A stretch of DNA of 64,000 bases from CAVQBJ01 sp963819075 (lineage in GTDB: Bacteria; Actinomycetota; Thermoleophilia; Solirubrobacterales; Solirubrobacteraceae), in NCBI GenBank assembly GCA_963819075.1, contig CAWFUP010000002.1, positions 1,178,001 to 1,242,000 on the forward strand, given 5' to 3'. Both the position numbers and the translations under genes were made by a program. The notes beneath the pieces are model-generated. The model had not been told where the DNA came from, did no database searches, and saw only the letters and a program-made list of their open reading frames with translations. Position 1 is the first letter of the stretch. Every line of letters starts with the position of its first letter. This document shows positions 46,704 through 55,852 of the stretch, one piece after another.

Positions 46704-49700
46704 ATGGAGGACCCGCGCATCGCCGCGCCGGCCCCACCGGGCCCTCCTGCGATCGAGCGCCAGGGTCTGCGACGACCCGGCGTCGAGCCGCCGCCGCGCG
46801 GTCCCACCCCGGCGGACCCGGCCGAGGTCGAGCGCGACGGCCTGCGCCGCCCCGAGAGCGAGCGCGACGGACTTCGACGTCCCGAGGGCCGCTGGGCGGT
46901 GGCCGCGCTGCGGCGTCCGGCGACGGCGCACGTCCTCCTCTCCAGCCGTGCCGACCGGACCGCGCTGCGTCGCCCCGGCAGCGTCGCGCGCGTCGTGTGG
47001 ACGCTCGACGACCGCGCCGGCCTGCGTCGGCCCGGCGGCGGCCTCCCCGCTCCCGAGTGGGCCGGGATCTCGCGCCAGCCGCTGCGCCGGGGCGCTCGGC
47101 GGCCGGCCCGGGCCCGACTGGCGATCGCCGGACTGGCGGCCGGGGCGTCGGCACTCGTGTCGCCGGCGGCGGGCCTTGCCGCGACGGCCGGCCCGACGGC
47201 ATCGGCGTCCGCGGCGGCGCCGGCGGCGGCCGCGAGCACGCATCGTCCGGCCTCGGCCCTGGCGTCCTCGACGTCGACCAGCGTGAGCTCGCGTCGTGGC
47301 GCGTTGGCGCCCGCCTCGAGCCCGTCCGCTGTCACGAGCACATCGTCCGCCTCGAGCGCGTCGTCTACGACGAGCACGTCGTCCGCCACGAGCGCGTCGA
47401 CGACGTTGACGGGGTCGAGCGTCGCACCGACGGCGCCGAGCGGACCGACCGGACCGACCGGCGCGACGGGGCCGGTTACCGCCCGGACGGGGGGGAACGC
47501 AACCGGGACGACCGGTGGCGGCGGGTCGCTCGGGAGTCGCCCGGCGCGCTCGGTCACTCCCGCCGGGGCCGGCAAGCGCGCGCCGACGCCGCCCCGCACC
47601 TCGAGCCCGGCGTCACGGCATGCCGCGGGCGGGCCGAAGCTCGCTCCTCCCAAGCAGGCGCCGCCGAGCGCGCCGACGGCGTCGAGCGGCGGGGGTGGCG
47701 CCGCCCCGGGGCCAGTGACCGGGACAGCGCCGATCATCTCCTCGGGTCCGGCGGCCGCGCCGTTCGGGCTGCCGCCGTCGCCGCTGGCCGCGGGTGCGCG
47801 AGGCGCCTCGGCCCCGTTGTCGACGAGCGTGACGACGGCGGCGATCGAGTCCTACCGCATCCCGCTGTTCCTGCTGAGCCTCTACCAGGCGGCCGGAGAC
47901 GAATATGGCATCCCGTGGCAGGTGCTCGCCGCCATCAACGAGGTCGAGACCGACTACGGATTCGACGACGCCGTGTCCTCGGCCGGGGCGGTCGGGTGGA
48001 TGCAGTTCATGCCGGCGACGTGGGCGGGCTACGGGGTGGACGGCGTCGGCCTCACGCAGGCCGACCCCTATAACCCGGCTGACGCGATCTTCGCGGCCGC
48101 GAGCTACCTCGCCGCGAACGGCGGGTCCACCGACATCACCGGGGCGATCCTCGCCTACAACCACTCGACGGCGTATGTGCAGTCGGTCCTGCTGCGGGCG
48201 GCGCTGATCGAGAGCTTCCCGGCCACGATGATCGACGCGCTGACCGAGCTGAGCGTCGGCGTGCCGCCGGTGCCGATGAGCGCCGCCGAGCAGGCCGGGA
48301 TCGAGAATCCGCCGCTGCTCGGCAGCAGCCCCGCTCCGTCGGCGAGTAACGCCGCGCCGCAGGTGACGACGAACAGCTTGCTGACGCCCGCCCTGGCTTC
48401 GAGCGGCGCGGCCGGCTCATCCTCGGGATGGACGGAGGCGTCGGGCGCGGCCACCGGGGCGGGCTCCGCGACCAGCGGGTCGTCTGTGTCGTCCGGTTCC
48501 TCCGGGGCCGGGGCGTCGGGATCGGCCGGCGCCGGCGCTTCGAGCGCGCACGCCTCCTCGATCGCCGGCGGCTCGGTCGGGGACACGGCCCTCCTGCGCA
48601 CGACGCGCGACGCGCGCGTCGCGACCGTCCGTGACGGCACCGTCGCCGCCGTCGGGCACTCCCCGCTGTATGGCACCTATGTCACGGTGCGCGACGTCGA
48701 GGGCAACCAGTTCACGTACTCGCACCTCGCCTATGCCGGCACGCTCGCCGGTTCGGCGACCTCATCGGCCACGTCGACGGCTCCGGCATCCGCCGCGGCG
48801 GCGAGCGTGTCCACCGCCGGCGCGGCGCAGCCGCTGACCGCCTCGGTCGCGAGCACACAGTTCGGCTCGAGCGCCGAGGCGGCCGCCATCGTCGCCGGTA
48901 GTGCCGCGCCGCCCCCGCTCACCAAGACGCCGGTCGCGCCCGTTGTCGCGACCGGCGCGAACGCCGCCGCCGCGGCGTCGACGGCGCCCGCGCGCTTCGG
49001 TTCGGGCGCGGAGGCGGCGGCGATCGTGGCCGGCAGCGCCGCGCCGCCCCCGCTCAGCTCCGCTCGCGCCAACGGCGGTCTTCGCACCGCGATCGACGCG
49101 AGCGCGACGGACGCGGCCGCCCCCGTGCCCGCGGTCACGAACGCCCTCAGCGTGCTCGGTTATGTGCCGCTGGCCAGCGCGCCGCCGTCGAACCTCGTGC
49201 GCACGACGAGCGCGGCTCCGGCCGCCGGGTGGGTCGCGCTGCGCGTCGGCCAGGCGGTGTCGGCCGGCACGACGATCGGACGCGTCGCAAATGCCGGCGG
49301 CCGGGGTGAGCTCGGGTTCGCCGTGCAGCCGGTGCGAGCGACGGCGCCCGTGAATCCACTTCCGTTCCTGGCCAGCTGGTGCCTGCGCGCACACGTCCTG
49401 CACCCGAGCGTCCCGCGCGCCACGAAGGCGACGTCGCCGGCCCTCGGGGCGCTCGGCGCCGGTGGGCTCGGCGTCAGCTCGGCCACGAGCGCGACGCCCA
49501 CCACCACCGCGCCGGCGGCCGGCAACCCGGCGTCCGACCCCTGGGCGGCGGTTCTCAGCGGGTCCGGCGTACCGGTCCCGGGCGTCGTGCGTGCCGTCGC
49601 GGCGCGCGCCGGTGCCACCGACCTGGCCACCTGGGGCAGCGAGCGCATGTTCCTGCTCGAGGAGGGCATCCTCGCCCGCGACGTGATCGCCGACCGTCGC

Positions 49701-50171
49701 ATCACGCTGACGAGCTGCCTGCCGGTTCAGGTCTCGCGCGACTACATCGACCGCCGGCTGCTCGCCGTGCTCGAGTACCTCGCGGCGTCGGGCCTGGACC
49801 CGCGGGTGCTCTCCTCCAGCTGCGGCCTGGGCCGGCCGGTCGAGTCCCTGGACATCACGGATGTCAACGGGGTCTCGCTGACCGGCGGACCGGAGGCAAG
49901 CTCGATCGCGACGGTGACCATGGAGCGCCTCGGCGCGCTGCCACCCGGTTTCGTGCCGAGCGGTCGCAGCACCGGGGCCGCCGGCGTCGTCGTGAGCTTC
50001 GCCCCGGTGACCTCCGTCTCCTCCGCGAGCGCGACGCCGCTGGCCAGCGCGGCCTCGGTTGCCACCGCGCCGGGCGCGTCGCTGGACGGGGGCAGCTGGG
50101 TGACGCTCAGCGCCCGCTTGAACCTGCTCGGCAACCCTGGGCTGCTGCGCAACCCGGCGCTCGGCCGGTGA
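46704..50171 (+). CDS. Large membrane-anchored lytic transglycosylase with LRRP repeats and split degenerate M23 domain
   Basis: 1155 residues. Residues 1-135 hold seven copies of an LRRP-type motif; one hydrophobic segment follows (about 138-165), then a long Ala/Ser/Thr/Pro region. A transglycosylase SLT domain is at about 380-505: AINEVETDYG (catalytic Glu), AVGWMQFMPATW, AYNHS. Residues about 622-683 (TVAAVGHSPLYGTYVTVRD, FTYSHLAYAG) and 842-880 (VGQAVSAGTTIGRV, GELGFAV) look like the two halves of an M23/LytM domain interrupted by a 160-residue low-complexity insert. The metal-binding HLHF is ELGF, so it is probably inactive. It follows the PilB-like gene by 4 nt and likely opens peptidoglycan for that machine. 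Confidence 0.82.
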   Translation: MEDPRIAAPAPPGPPAIERQGLRRPGVEPPPRGPTPADPAEVERDGLRRPESERDGLRRPEGRWAVAALRRPATAHVLLSSRADRTALRRPGSVARVVWTLDDRAGLRRPGGGLPAPEWAGISRQPLRRGARRPARARLAIAGLAAGASALVSPAAGLAATAGPTASASAAAPAAAASTHRPASALASSTSTSVSSRRGALAPASSPSAVTSTSSASSASSTTSTSSATSASTTLTGSSVAPTAPSGPTGPTGATGPVTARTGGNATGTTGGGGSLGSRPARSVTPAGAGKRAPTPPRTSSPASRHAAGGPKLAPPKQAPPSAPTASSGGGGAAPGPVTGTAPIISSGPAAAPFGLPPSPLAAGARGASAPLSTSVTTAAIESYRIPLFLLSLYQAAGDEYGIPWQVLAAINEVETDYGFDDAVSSAGAVGWMQFMPATWAGYGVDGVGLTQADPYNPADAIFAAASYLAANGGSTDITGAILAYNHSTAYVQSVLLRAALIESFPATMIDALTELSVGVPPVPMSAAEQAGIENPPLLGSSPAPSASNAAPQVTTNSLLTPALASSGAAGSSSGWTEASGAATGAGSATSGSSVSSGSSGAGASGSAGAGASSAHASSIAGGSVGDTALLRTTRDARVATVRDGTVAAVGHSPLYGTYVTVRDVEGNQFTYSHLAYAGTLAGSATSSATSTAPASAAAASVSTAGAAQPLTASVASTQFGSSAEAAAIVAGSAAPPPLTKTPVAPVVATGANAAAAASTAPARFGSGAEAAAIVAGSAAPPPLSSARANGGLRTAIDASATDAAAPVPAVTNALSVLGYVPLASAPPSNLVRTTSAAPAAGWVALRVGQAVSAGTTIGRVANAGGRGELGFAVQPVRATAPVNPLPFLASWCLRAHVLHPSVPRATKATSPALGALGAGGLGVSSATSATPTTTAPAAGNPASDPWAAVLSGSGVPVPGVVRAVAARAGATDLATWGSERMFLLEEGILARDVIADRRITLTSCLPVQVSRDYIDRRLLAVLEYLAASGLDPRVLSSSCGLGRPVESLDITDVNGVSLTGGPEASSIATVTMERLGALPPGFVPSGRSTGAAGVVVSFAPVTSVSSASATPLASAASVATAPGASLDGGSWVTLSARLNLLGNPGLLRNPALGR
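46764..47090 (+). repeat. Seven LRRP-type motifs in the cytoplasmic N terminus
   Basis: GLRRP/ALRRP/PLRRG occurs at residues 21-25, 46-50, 56-60, 68-72, 87-91, 106-110 and 126-129 of the transglycosylase, with mostly 10-25 residue spacing and otherwise unconserved linkers. All precede the membrane segment. Confidence 0.85.
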
Positions 50172-50174
50172 GCC

Positions 50175-51569
50175 TCAGGTGAGCGCGGCGGCGGCGACGC
50201 CCATGTGGGTGGAGACGCCCTCGAGCACGTCGGCGAGGCGCTCGACCATCTCGTCGATCACCGCCGCGTCGCTGATCAGCGGTGGCGCGACCTGCAGCAC
50301 AGTGTCACCGCGGTCGTCGCCTCGGGCGATGATCCCCGCCTCGAGCAGCTTCCCGGGCAGGTAGCGGCGCAGCAGCTCCTCGCGCTGCTCGGCATCGAAG
50401 CGGCCCTCGGCGCCGTCGGGCACGAGCTCGAGCGCCCAGAAGAAGCCCGACCCGCGAACGTCGCCGACGATCGGCAGGCGGGCGAGCTCGCTCATCCGCG
50501 TACGCATGTAGGCCTCGCGTTCGCGCACGTTCTCGAGCACGCGATCGCGCTCGAAGATCTCGATGTTCTTCAGCGCGATCGCGGCTGCAAGCGGGTGCCC
50601 GCCGAAGGTGATGCCGTGCAGCAGCGTGCGGTCGTCCTCGAAGAACGGCTCGGCGACGCGCTCGGCGACGAGTACCGCACCCATCGGCGCGTAGGCCGAG
50701 GTCAGGCCCTTCGCGATCGAGATGAGGTCGGGCGTCGCCCCGAACCGCGTCACTCCGAACCACGCGCCGAGCCGTCCACAGCCGGTGATGACCTCGTCGG
50801 CCATCAGCAGGATCCCGTAGCGGTCGCAGATCTCGCGCAGCCCGGCCCAGTAGCCCTCGGGCGGTACGAGGCAGCCGCCGGCGTTCTGCACCGGCTCGGC
50901 GATGAGCAGCGCGAACGTCTCGGGTTCTTCGGCGAGGAGCGTCTGCTCGACCTCGTCCAGGAGCTCGCGGGTCAGCTGCTCGTCGGTGATCTCGCGGCGG
51001 AAGCGGTTCGTGTTCGAGACGTGCACGACGTCGATCGCCGGTCGGCCGAACGGCTCCTTGAAGCCGGGAACGCCCGTGAAGGACAGCGCGCCGAGCGTCA
51101 CGCCGTGGTATGCGTTGCGGCGCGCGAGGGCGCGCGTGCGCTGGGCCTCGCCGCGGGCCAGGTGATACTGGCGCACGAGCTTCCAGGCCGTCTCCACGGC
51201 CTCGGAGCCGCCGGAGGTGAAGAACGCGTGCTCGATCCCCTTCGGTGCGAGGCCGGTGAGGCGTTGGGCGAGCTCGATGCTCGGCGGGTGGGCGGTCCCC
51301 CAGTTCGTGTTGAAGGCGAGCCGCTGCAGCTGGTCGCTGGCCACCTCGGCCATCTCGACGCCGTAGGAGTAGCCGAGCTGCGCGCAGAACAGGCTCGACA
51401 GCGCGTCGAGGTAGCGTCGACCGCGCGTGTCGAACACGTATGGGCCCTCGCCCCGTTCGAGCACCGGCAGCTCGCGACCGCCCGGTCCGAAGGCGCCGTT
51501 GCGAGTGAAGTGCAGCAGCAGGTGCTCGTGTGCGGCCTGCTGCAGCGCTTCGTGTGACCGTTCACTCAT
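50175..51569 (-). CDS. Class III aminotransferase, probable polyamine/omega-amino acid:pyruvate type
   Basis: 464 residues, PLP fold type I. Motifs: LDALSSLFCAQLGYSYG, FFTSGGSEAVETAWKL, NAYHGVTLGALSFTG, LLMADEVITGCGRLG and the PLP lysine in SIAKGLTSAYAPMGAV. Best fits the aspartate aminotransferase family subgroup that contains putrescine and omega-amino acid:pyruvate aminotransferases. With the divergent FAD oxidoreductase, the aldehyde dehydrogenase and the permease nearby it suggests use of amines as a nitrogen or carbon source. Start chosen at the ATG at 51569 (MSERSHEAL...); the frame continues open far upstream only by GC bias. Confidence 0.87.
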   Translation of the reverse strand: MSERSHEALQQAAHEHLLLHFTRNGAFGPGGRELPVLERGEGPYVFDTRGRRYLDALSSLFCAQLGYSYGVEMAEVASDQLQRLAFNTNWGTAHPPSIELAQRLTGLAPKGIEHAFFTSGGSEAVETAWKLVRQYHLARGEAQRTRALARRNAYHGVTLGALSFTGVPGFKEPFGRPAIDVVHVSNTNRFRREITDEQLTRELLDEVEQTLLAEEPETFALLIAEPVQNAGGCLVPPEGYWAGLREICDRYGILLMADEVITGCGRLGAWFGVTRFGATPDLISIAKGLTSAYAPMGAVLVAERVAEPFFEDDRTLLHGITFGGHPLAAAIALKNIEIFERDRVLENVREREAYMRTRMSELARLPIVGDVRGSGFFWALELVPDGAEGRFDAEQREELLRRYLPGKLLEAGIIARGDDRGDTVLQVAPPLISDAAVIDEMVERLADVLEGVSTHMGVAAAALT

Positions 51570-51866
51570 GGCTGCCGATCCTCCCGCCGCCGGCCCTGCG
51601 TGGCGCGCAGATCCCCTGGCGTCGCGCCCGACGGTCTCGTTCGTGGTAAGCGAGATCATCGACCGGGCGTGGGATCGCTCCAATGGGTCGACCGTCAAAT
51701 CCGCGTCAGCCGCGCATGACGGTCCGTCGCCGCCGACCGTGCGCAGGCCATGGAGTCGGGCGCATGACGGAGCGTCGTCGTTGTCATCGCTCGGTACGGC
51801 GGCACCGAGCTCAAGCATGTGATGATCACCCTGTCGTGACCACGACGGCCCACGCCTGACGACACC
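51570..51866. promoter_or_regulatory. Divergent control region with direct and inverted repeats
   Basis: 297 bp between two amine-catabolism genes. An 18-bp direct repeat with 16 matches occurs at 51712-51729 and 51760-51777 (consensus GCGCATGACGGnnCGTCG), spaced 48 bp. GTCGTG-AC-CACGAC at 51833-51846 is a near-palindrome 20 nt before the rightward start. Both are plausible operator sites; no gene is seen. Confidence 0.4.
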
Positions 51867-53261
51867 ATGAACCTGTCCTCTGCGCTCGCCGACACCGAGC
51901 CGGCTCCGTACTGGCTGGCCGCGGAGGACGCGCCCGCGGCGCGGGCCCCGCTGAGCGGGCGCGTCGACGCGGATCTGCTCGTCATCGGCGCCGGCCTGAC
52001 GGGGCTGTGGGCCGCGCTGCAGGCGCTCGAGCAGCGCCCCGGGGCGAGCGTCGTCGTGCTCGAGGCCGACCGTGTGGCCAGCGGGGCGTCCGGGCGCAAC
52101 GGCGGGTTCTGCTCGCCGTCTCTCACCCACGGGGTGGGCAACGGACTCGCGCGCTGGCCGCAGGAGATGCCGACGCTCCATCGGCTCGGCCGCGAGAACA
52201 TCGCCGGCATGCGGGCGACGATCGAGGCCCACGCCATCGACTGCCAGCTCGAGGACGGCGGCGAGCTGCGGGTCGCCACCCGTGAGCACGAGCTCGCCGG
52301 TCTCGCCGAGGACGCGCAGGCGCTCGGGGCGCTCGGTGACGAGCCGCTGCTGCTCGACGGCGACTCGGTCCGCGACGAGATCGCCTCGCCGACCTACCTC
52401 GGCGGACTGTGGCAGCGCGACGACTATCACCTGCTCGATCCGGCGCGGTTGTGCTGGGGACTCGCTGACGCGGTCGCGGGCCTCGGCGGCACGATCCACG
52501 AGGGGACGGTGGTCGAGCAGCTCGTGGCGTCCGGTGACCATCTCGAGGCCGAGACGGGCGAGGGCGTGGTGCGCGCCGACCGCGCGGTGTTGGCCACGAG
52601 CGCGTTCCCGCCGCTGCTGCGCGCCATCCGCCGCTACGTGCTGCCGGTGTACGACTACGTGCTCGTCACCGAGCCGCTCAGCCCCGCCCAGCTGGACTCG
52701 GTCGGCTGGCGCAACCGGCAGGGGGTCGGGGACAGCGGCAACCGCTTCCACTACTACCGGCTCACGCGCGACAACCGCATCCTGTGGGGCGGCTATGACG
52801 CGATCTACCACTTCGGGAACGGATTCGGGCCTCAGCTCGAGCAGCGCCCGGAGAGCTTCAACATCCTGGCCGAGCACTTCGCGCAGACCTTCCCGCAGCT
52901 CGAGGGTGTGCGCTTCACGCATCGCTGGGGAGGCGCGGTCGACACCTGCAGCCGCTTCAGCGCGATGTTCGGCCGAGCGCTGGAGGATCGCGCGGTCTAC
53001 GCGGTCGGCTTCACCGGCCTCGGGGTGGGGGCGAGCCGCTTCGCCGCGCGCGTCGCGCTCGATCTCCTGGACGGCGACACGACCGAGCGCACTCGGCTGC
53101 AGATGGTGCGCAAGCGCCCGGTTCCCTTCCCGCCCGAGCCCCTGCGGTCGGCCGTCGTCAACCTCACTCGTTGCGAGCTCGCCCGCGCCGACCGGCGCGG
53201 TGGACGGCGCGGCGTGTGGTTGCGCACGCTCGACCGGCTCGGACTGGGGTTCGATTCGTAG
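51867..53261 (+). CDS. FAD-dependent oxidoreductase, PuuB/DadA-like
   Basis: 464 residues of the D-amino-acid-oxidase superfamily. The FAD-binding motif VIGAGLTGLWAALQAL is at about 35-50 and the family hallmark GASGRNGG at about 73-80. Later segments GGYDAIYHFGNG, RWGGAVDTCSRF and FTGLGVGASRFAA complete the flavin and substrate sites. The GASGRNGG type includes gamma-glutamylputrescine oxidase (PuuB) and related amine oxidoreductases. An oxidative route from amine to aldehyde would feed the nearby aldehyde dehydrogenase. It is a distant paralogue of the FAD gene at 59923. Confidence 0.87.
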   Translation: MNLSSALADTEPAPYWLAAEDAPAARAPLSGRVDADLLVIGAGLTGLWAALQALEQRPGASVVVLEADRVASGASGRNGGFCSPSLTHGVGNGLARWPQEMPTLHRLGRENIAGMRATIEAHAIDCQLEDGGELRVATREHELAGLAEDAQALGALGDEPLLLDGDSVRDEIASPTYLGGLWQRDDYHLLDPARLCWGLADAVAGLGGTIHEGTVVEQLVASGDHLEAETGEGVVRADRAVLATSAFPPLLRAIRRYVLPVYDYVLVTEPLSPAQLDSVGWRNRQGVGDSGNRFHYYRLTRDNRILWGGYDAIYHFGNGFGPQLEQRPESFNILAEHFAQTFPQLEGVRFTHRWGGAVDTCSRFSAMFGRALEDRAVYAVGFTGLGVGASRFAARVALDLLDGDTTERTRLQMVRKRPVPFPPEPLRSAVVNLTRCELARADRRGGRRGVWLRTLDRLGLGFDS

Positions 53262-53262
53262 G

Positions 53263-54099
53263 TCAGGCCGTCGCGCGCGCGATGACGGCGACCATCCTCT
53301 GGCGCAGCGGCTCGGTTGCGGGGGCGCCGGCGGCGAGGCGGCGGGTGAGGTCCCGGTCGAGCTCGGCGCGGCGCTCGGGCGGCAGGCTGACCACGAGCGG
53401 CCCGAACGGCGTCCCCAGGATTCCGGCGGCCGCCGTCTCGGCATCGGGCCAGGTGATTGTGTGCTCGTCGACCGAGACGGTGACCGATGCGAAGCCCGCG
53501 TCGGCGAGCAGCGCCTCGATCTCGTCGGGGGGCATCTTGAAGGTCGACGGCTCGAACGCGCCCGGGAACGGCGGCTCGATACCGGCGGCGCCGATGGCCT
53601 CGACGTAGTCGTCGAATGGGTTCAGGCGCTCGTCCGCCGCCCATACCGACAGACCGGCCGCCCCGCCGGGGCGCAGCACGCGGCGCATCTCCGCCGCGGC
53701 GGCGGGCCGATCGGCGAAGAACTGCATGCCCTGCTGGCACAGGACGATGTCGAACGACGCGTCGGGAACCGTCAGCTCGGTCGCCGACGCCTGTAGGTAC
53801 TCGATCGGCGCGACGGCCGCCGAAGCGCCGTGCGTCGCGGCATGGGCGAGCATCGGGCCGCTGACGTCGCTGGCCACGACGCGACCGTCCGGGCCGGCAT
53901 GGCGGCCGGCCAGCCGAGCGACGACCCCGGTGCCGCTGGCGACGTCGAGCACCTGGTCACCGGGCCGCACGCCGACCGCGTTGACGAGCTTCTCCGCCCA
54001 CGCGGTGAAGATGACCGGGGCGAGACGCGCCTCGTAGTTCTCGGGCACCGACGAGGCGGCGAACGCGGCCTCGCGCTGGTTGGACCGGGCGGCGGCCAT
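53263..54099 (-). CDS. SAM-dependent class I methyltransferase
   Basis: 278 residues. Motif I VLDVASGTGVVARLAG (about 52-67), DVSGPMLAHA, and LRPGGAAGLSVWA after IVLCQQGMQFF. It resembles UbiE/trans-aconitate-type methyltransferases; the substrate is unknown. The start at 54099 was preferred over 54261, because the extra 54 codons run through a 16-bp hairpin and look non-coding. It converges with the FAD oxidoreductase with one base between stops. Confidence 0.82.
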   Translation of the reverse strand: MAAARSNQREAAFAASSVPENYEARLAPVIFTAWAEKLVNAVGVRPGDQVLDVASGTGVVARLAGRHAGPDGRVVASDVSGPMLAHAATHGASAAVAPIEYLQASATELTVPDASFDIVLCQQGMQFFADRPAAAAEMRRVLRPGGAAGLSVWAADERLNPFDDYVEAIGAAGIEPPFPGAFEPSTFKMPPDEIEALLADAGFASVTVSVDEHTITWPDAETAAAGILGTPFGPLVVSLPPERRAELDRDLTRRLAAGAPATEPLRQRMVAVIARATA

Positions 54100-54224
54100 G
54101 TGCGCCAAGTATGTCGGAGCCGCGGCGGGCGGTCCAGCGCGGCGGTGACCCCGCCCGGCGGTCAGTCGGAGCCGTCGCCGGGCTCGGACCGAGCTCGCCC
54201 GGCCCCGCCGCCCAGGCCGCGGGC

Positions 54225-54275
54225 GGGGGTGTTCGTCGTTTGTGTGAATAGTCATGCTCAACGACGAACACCCCC
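54225..54275 (-). terminator. Perfect 16-bp inverted repeat, probable terminator
   Basis: GGGGGTGTTCGTCGTT (54225-54240) pairs exactly with AACGACGAACACCCCC (54260-54275) around a 19-nt AT-richer loop. It lies 19 nt past the stop of the aldehyde dehydrogenase and 126 nt before the next leftward start. The stem is unusually long and perfect for a terminator; a transcription-attenuation or protein-binding role is an alternative. Confidence 0.65.
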
Positions 54276-54294
54276 TGTCGATCGGCGCGCGAGC

Positions 54295-55731
54295 CTACTC
54301 CCAGGCCGCCATCACGTGCTTGACGAGCGTGTAGTCCTCGACCGAGTACATCGAGAGGTCCTTGCCGTATCCGGACTGCTTGTACCCGCCGTGGGGCATC
54401 TCGCTCGTCAGCAGGCCGTGGTTGTTGATCCACACGCAGCCGAAGCGCAGCGCCGCAGAGACCCGCATCGCGCGGCCGAAGTCGCGCGTCCACACCGACG
54501 AGGCGAGGCCGTACGGCGTGCCGTTGGCCCAGGCGATCGCCTCCGCCTCGTCGCTGAAGCGCTGCACGGTGATGACCGGTCCGAAGATCTCGCGCTGGAT
54601 CATCTCGTCGGCCTGTTCGAGGCCCGCGACGACGGTCGGCTCGAGGTAGAACCCGGGGCGGTCAGCCGCGCGGCCGCCGGTCACCATCTCGGCGTGCGCG
54701 GGCCGTCGCTCGAGGAAGCCCTCGACGCGCTCGCGCTGGCGCGCGCTGTTGAGCGGCCCGAGCGTCGTGTCGGGTGAGGTCGTGTCGCCGATGACCTGTG
54801 CGCCGGCCTGCTCGGCCAGCCCGCTGACGACATCGTCGTAGACCGAGTCGGCCGCCAGCACGCGCGTGGCCGCGGTGCAGTCCTGGCCGGCGTTGTAGTA
54901 GCCGAAGCCGGCGATCCCCTCCAGCGCGGTCTCCATGTCGACGTCGTCGAACACGATCACCGGGGCCTTGCCGCCGAGCTCGAGGTGGACCTTCTTGAGC
55001 GTCGCCGCCGCGTGCTCGGCGATCCACTTGCCGGTGTCGACCGAGCCGGTGAGTGAGACCATCTCGACGTCGTCGTGCTCGACGAGCGCGGCGCCCGGCT
55101 CGTTGCCGCCGACGACGACGTTGAGCACGCCGGGCGGCACGATGTCGGCGGCGAGCTCGGCGAGGCGCACGGCCGAGGCCGGCGTCGTCGGCGCCGGCTT
55201 GAGGATGGTCGTGCAGCCGGCCGCGAGCGCGGGCCCGATCTTCCACACGGCCATCATGAGCGGGTAGTTCCAGGGCGCGATCTGGGCGACCACCCCGACC
55301 GGCTCGCGGCGGATGTAGGAGGTGTAGCCCTCGAGGTACTCCATCGCCGCCTTGCCCTCGAGGCAGCGGGCCGCGCCGGCGAAGAAGCGCAGCGGGTCGA
55401 CGATCGCCGGGATCTCGTCGGCCTTGACCGCCTCGACCGGCTTACCCGCGTTCGCGGACTCGATCTCGGCGAGCTCGTCGCCGTGCTCCTCGATCGCGTC
55501 GGCGAGGCGCAGCAATGCGAGCGCGCGCTCGGACGGCGGAGTGACGCCCCAGGCAGCGAACGCGCCCCGGGCCGCCGCCACCGCGCGGTCGACGTCCTCG
55601 CGAGTCGAGCTTGCCGCCCGCGCGTACTCCTCGCCCGTCGCCGGGTTGATCACGGGCTCGGTCGCGCCGCCGGCGGCGGGGACGAACTCGCCGTTGATGA
55701 AGTTGAGCAGTTCGTTCGTGGCGACGGTCAT
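54295..55731 (-). CDS. Aldehyde dehydrogenase, aminobutyraldehyde/betaine aldehyde type
   Basis: 478 residues, full-length ALDH. NAD site PWNYPLMMAVWKIGPAL and KPAPTTP, SLTGSVDTGK, general-base Glu in LELGGKAP, catalytic Cys in NAGQDCTAATR, and EIFGPVITV. The NAGQDC context and overall similarity point to gamma-aminobutyraldehyde dehydrogenase (PatD/YdcW), which turns 4-aminobutanal from putrescine into GABA. This agrees with the aminotransferase, FAD oxidoreductases and permease around it. The ATG at 55731 is preceded by GGAG within 6-9 nt. A strong hairpin follows the gene. Confidence 0.88.
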   Translation of the reverse strand: MTVATNELLNFINGEFVPAAGGATEPVINPATGEEYARAASSTREDVDRAVAAARGAFAAWGVTPPSERALALLRLADAIEEHGDELAEIESANAGKPVEAVKADEIPAIVDPLRFFAGAARCLEGKAAMEYLEGYTSYIRREPVGVVAQIAPWNYPLMMAVWKIGPALAAGCTTILKPAPTTPASAVRLAELAADIVPPGVLNVVVGGNEPGAALVEHDDVEMVSLTGSVDTGKWIAEHAAATLKKVHLELGGKAPVIVFDDVDMETALEGIAGFGYYNAGQDCTAATRVLAADSVYDDVVSGLAEQAGAQVIGDTTSPDTTLGPLNSARQRERVEGFLERRPAHAEMVTGGRAADRPGFYLEPTVVAGLEQADEMIQREIFGPVITVQRFSDEAEAIAWANGTPYGLASSVWTRDFGRAMRVSAALRFGCVWINNHGLLTSEMPHGGYKQSGYGKDLSMYSVEDYTLVKHVMAAWE

Positions 55732-55852
55732 AGCGGGCTCCTTCGTTCGGTCGGTGCGGACTGACGCCAGGCGCGGCCGGGCAGCGTGAGCCTACGCCTC
55801 GCCGCTCGCGCCCGGGAGCGTCAATGCGTCTCGATCGCGCCCGGCGTGCGCG

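Noticed and set aside
44096..47737. Very long leftward open frame (over 1200 codons) opposite the PilB-like and transglycosylase genes
   Set aside because: It is the antisense shadow of two well-supported genes. Its translation is low-complexity Arg/Gly/Ala/His with no domain.
51570..53444. Upstream extension of the aminotransferase reading frame at 50175-51569
   Set aside because: It runs antisense through the divergent FAD oxidoreductase and has no coding signature; the aminotransferase begins naturally at 51569.
54100..54261. N-terminal extension of the methyltransferase to the ATG at 54261
   Set aside because: The extra residues cross a perfect 16-bp hairpin and are Arg/Pro-rich without family similarity; the ATG at 54099 begins the conserved part.
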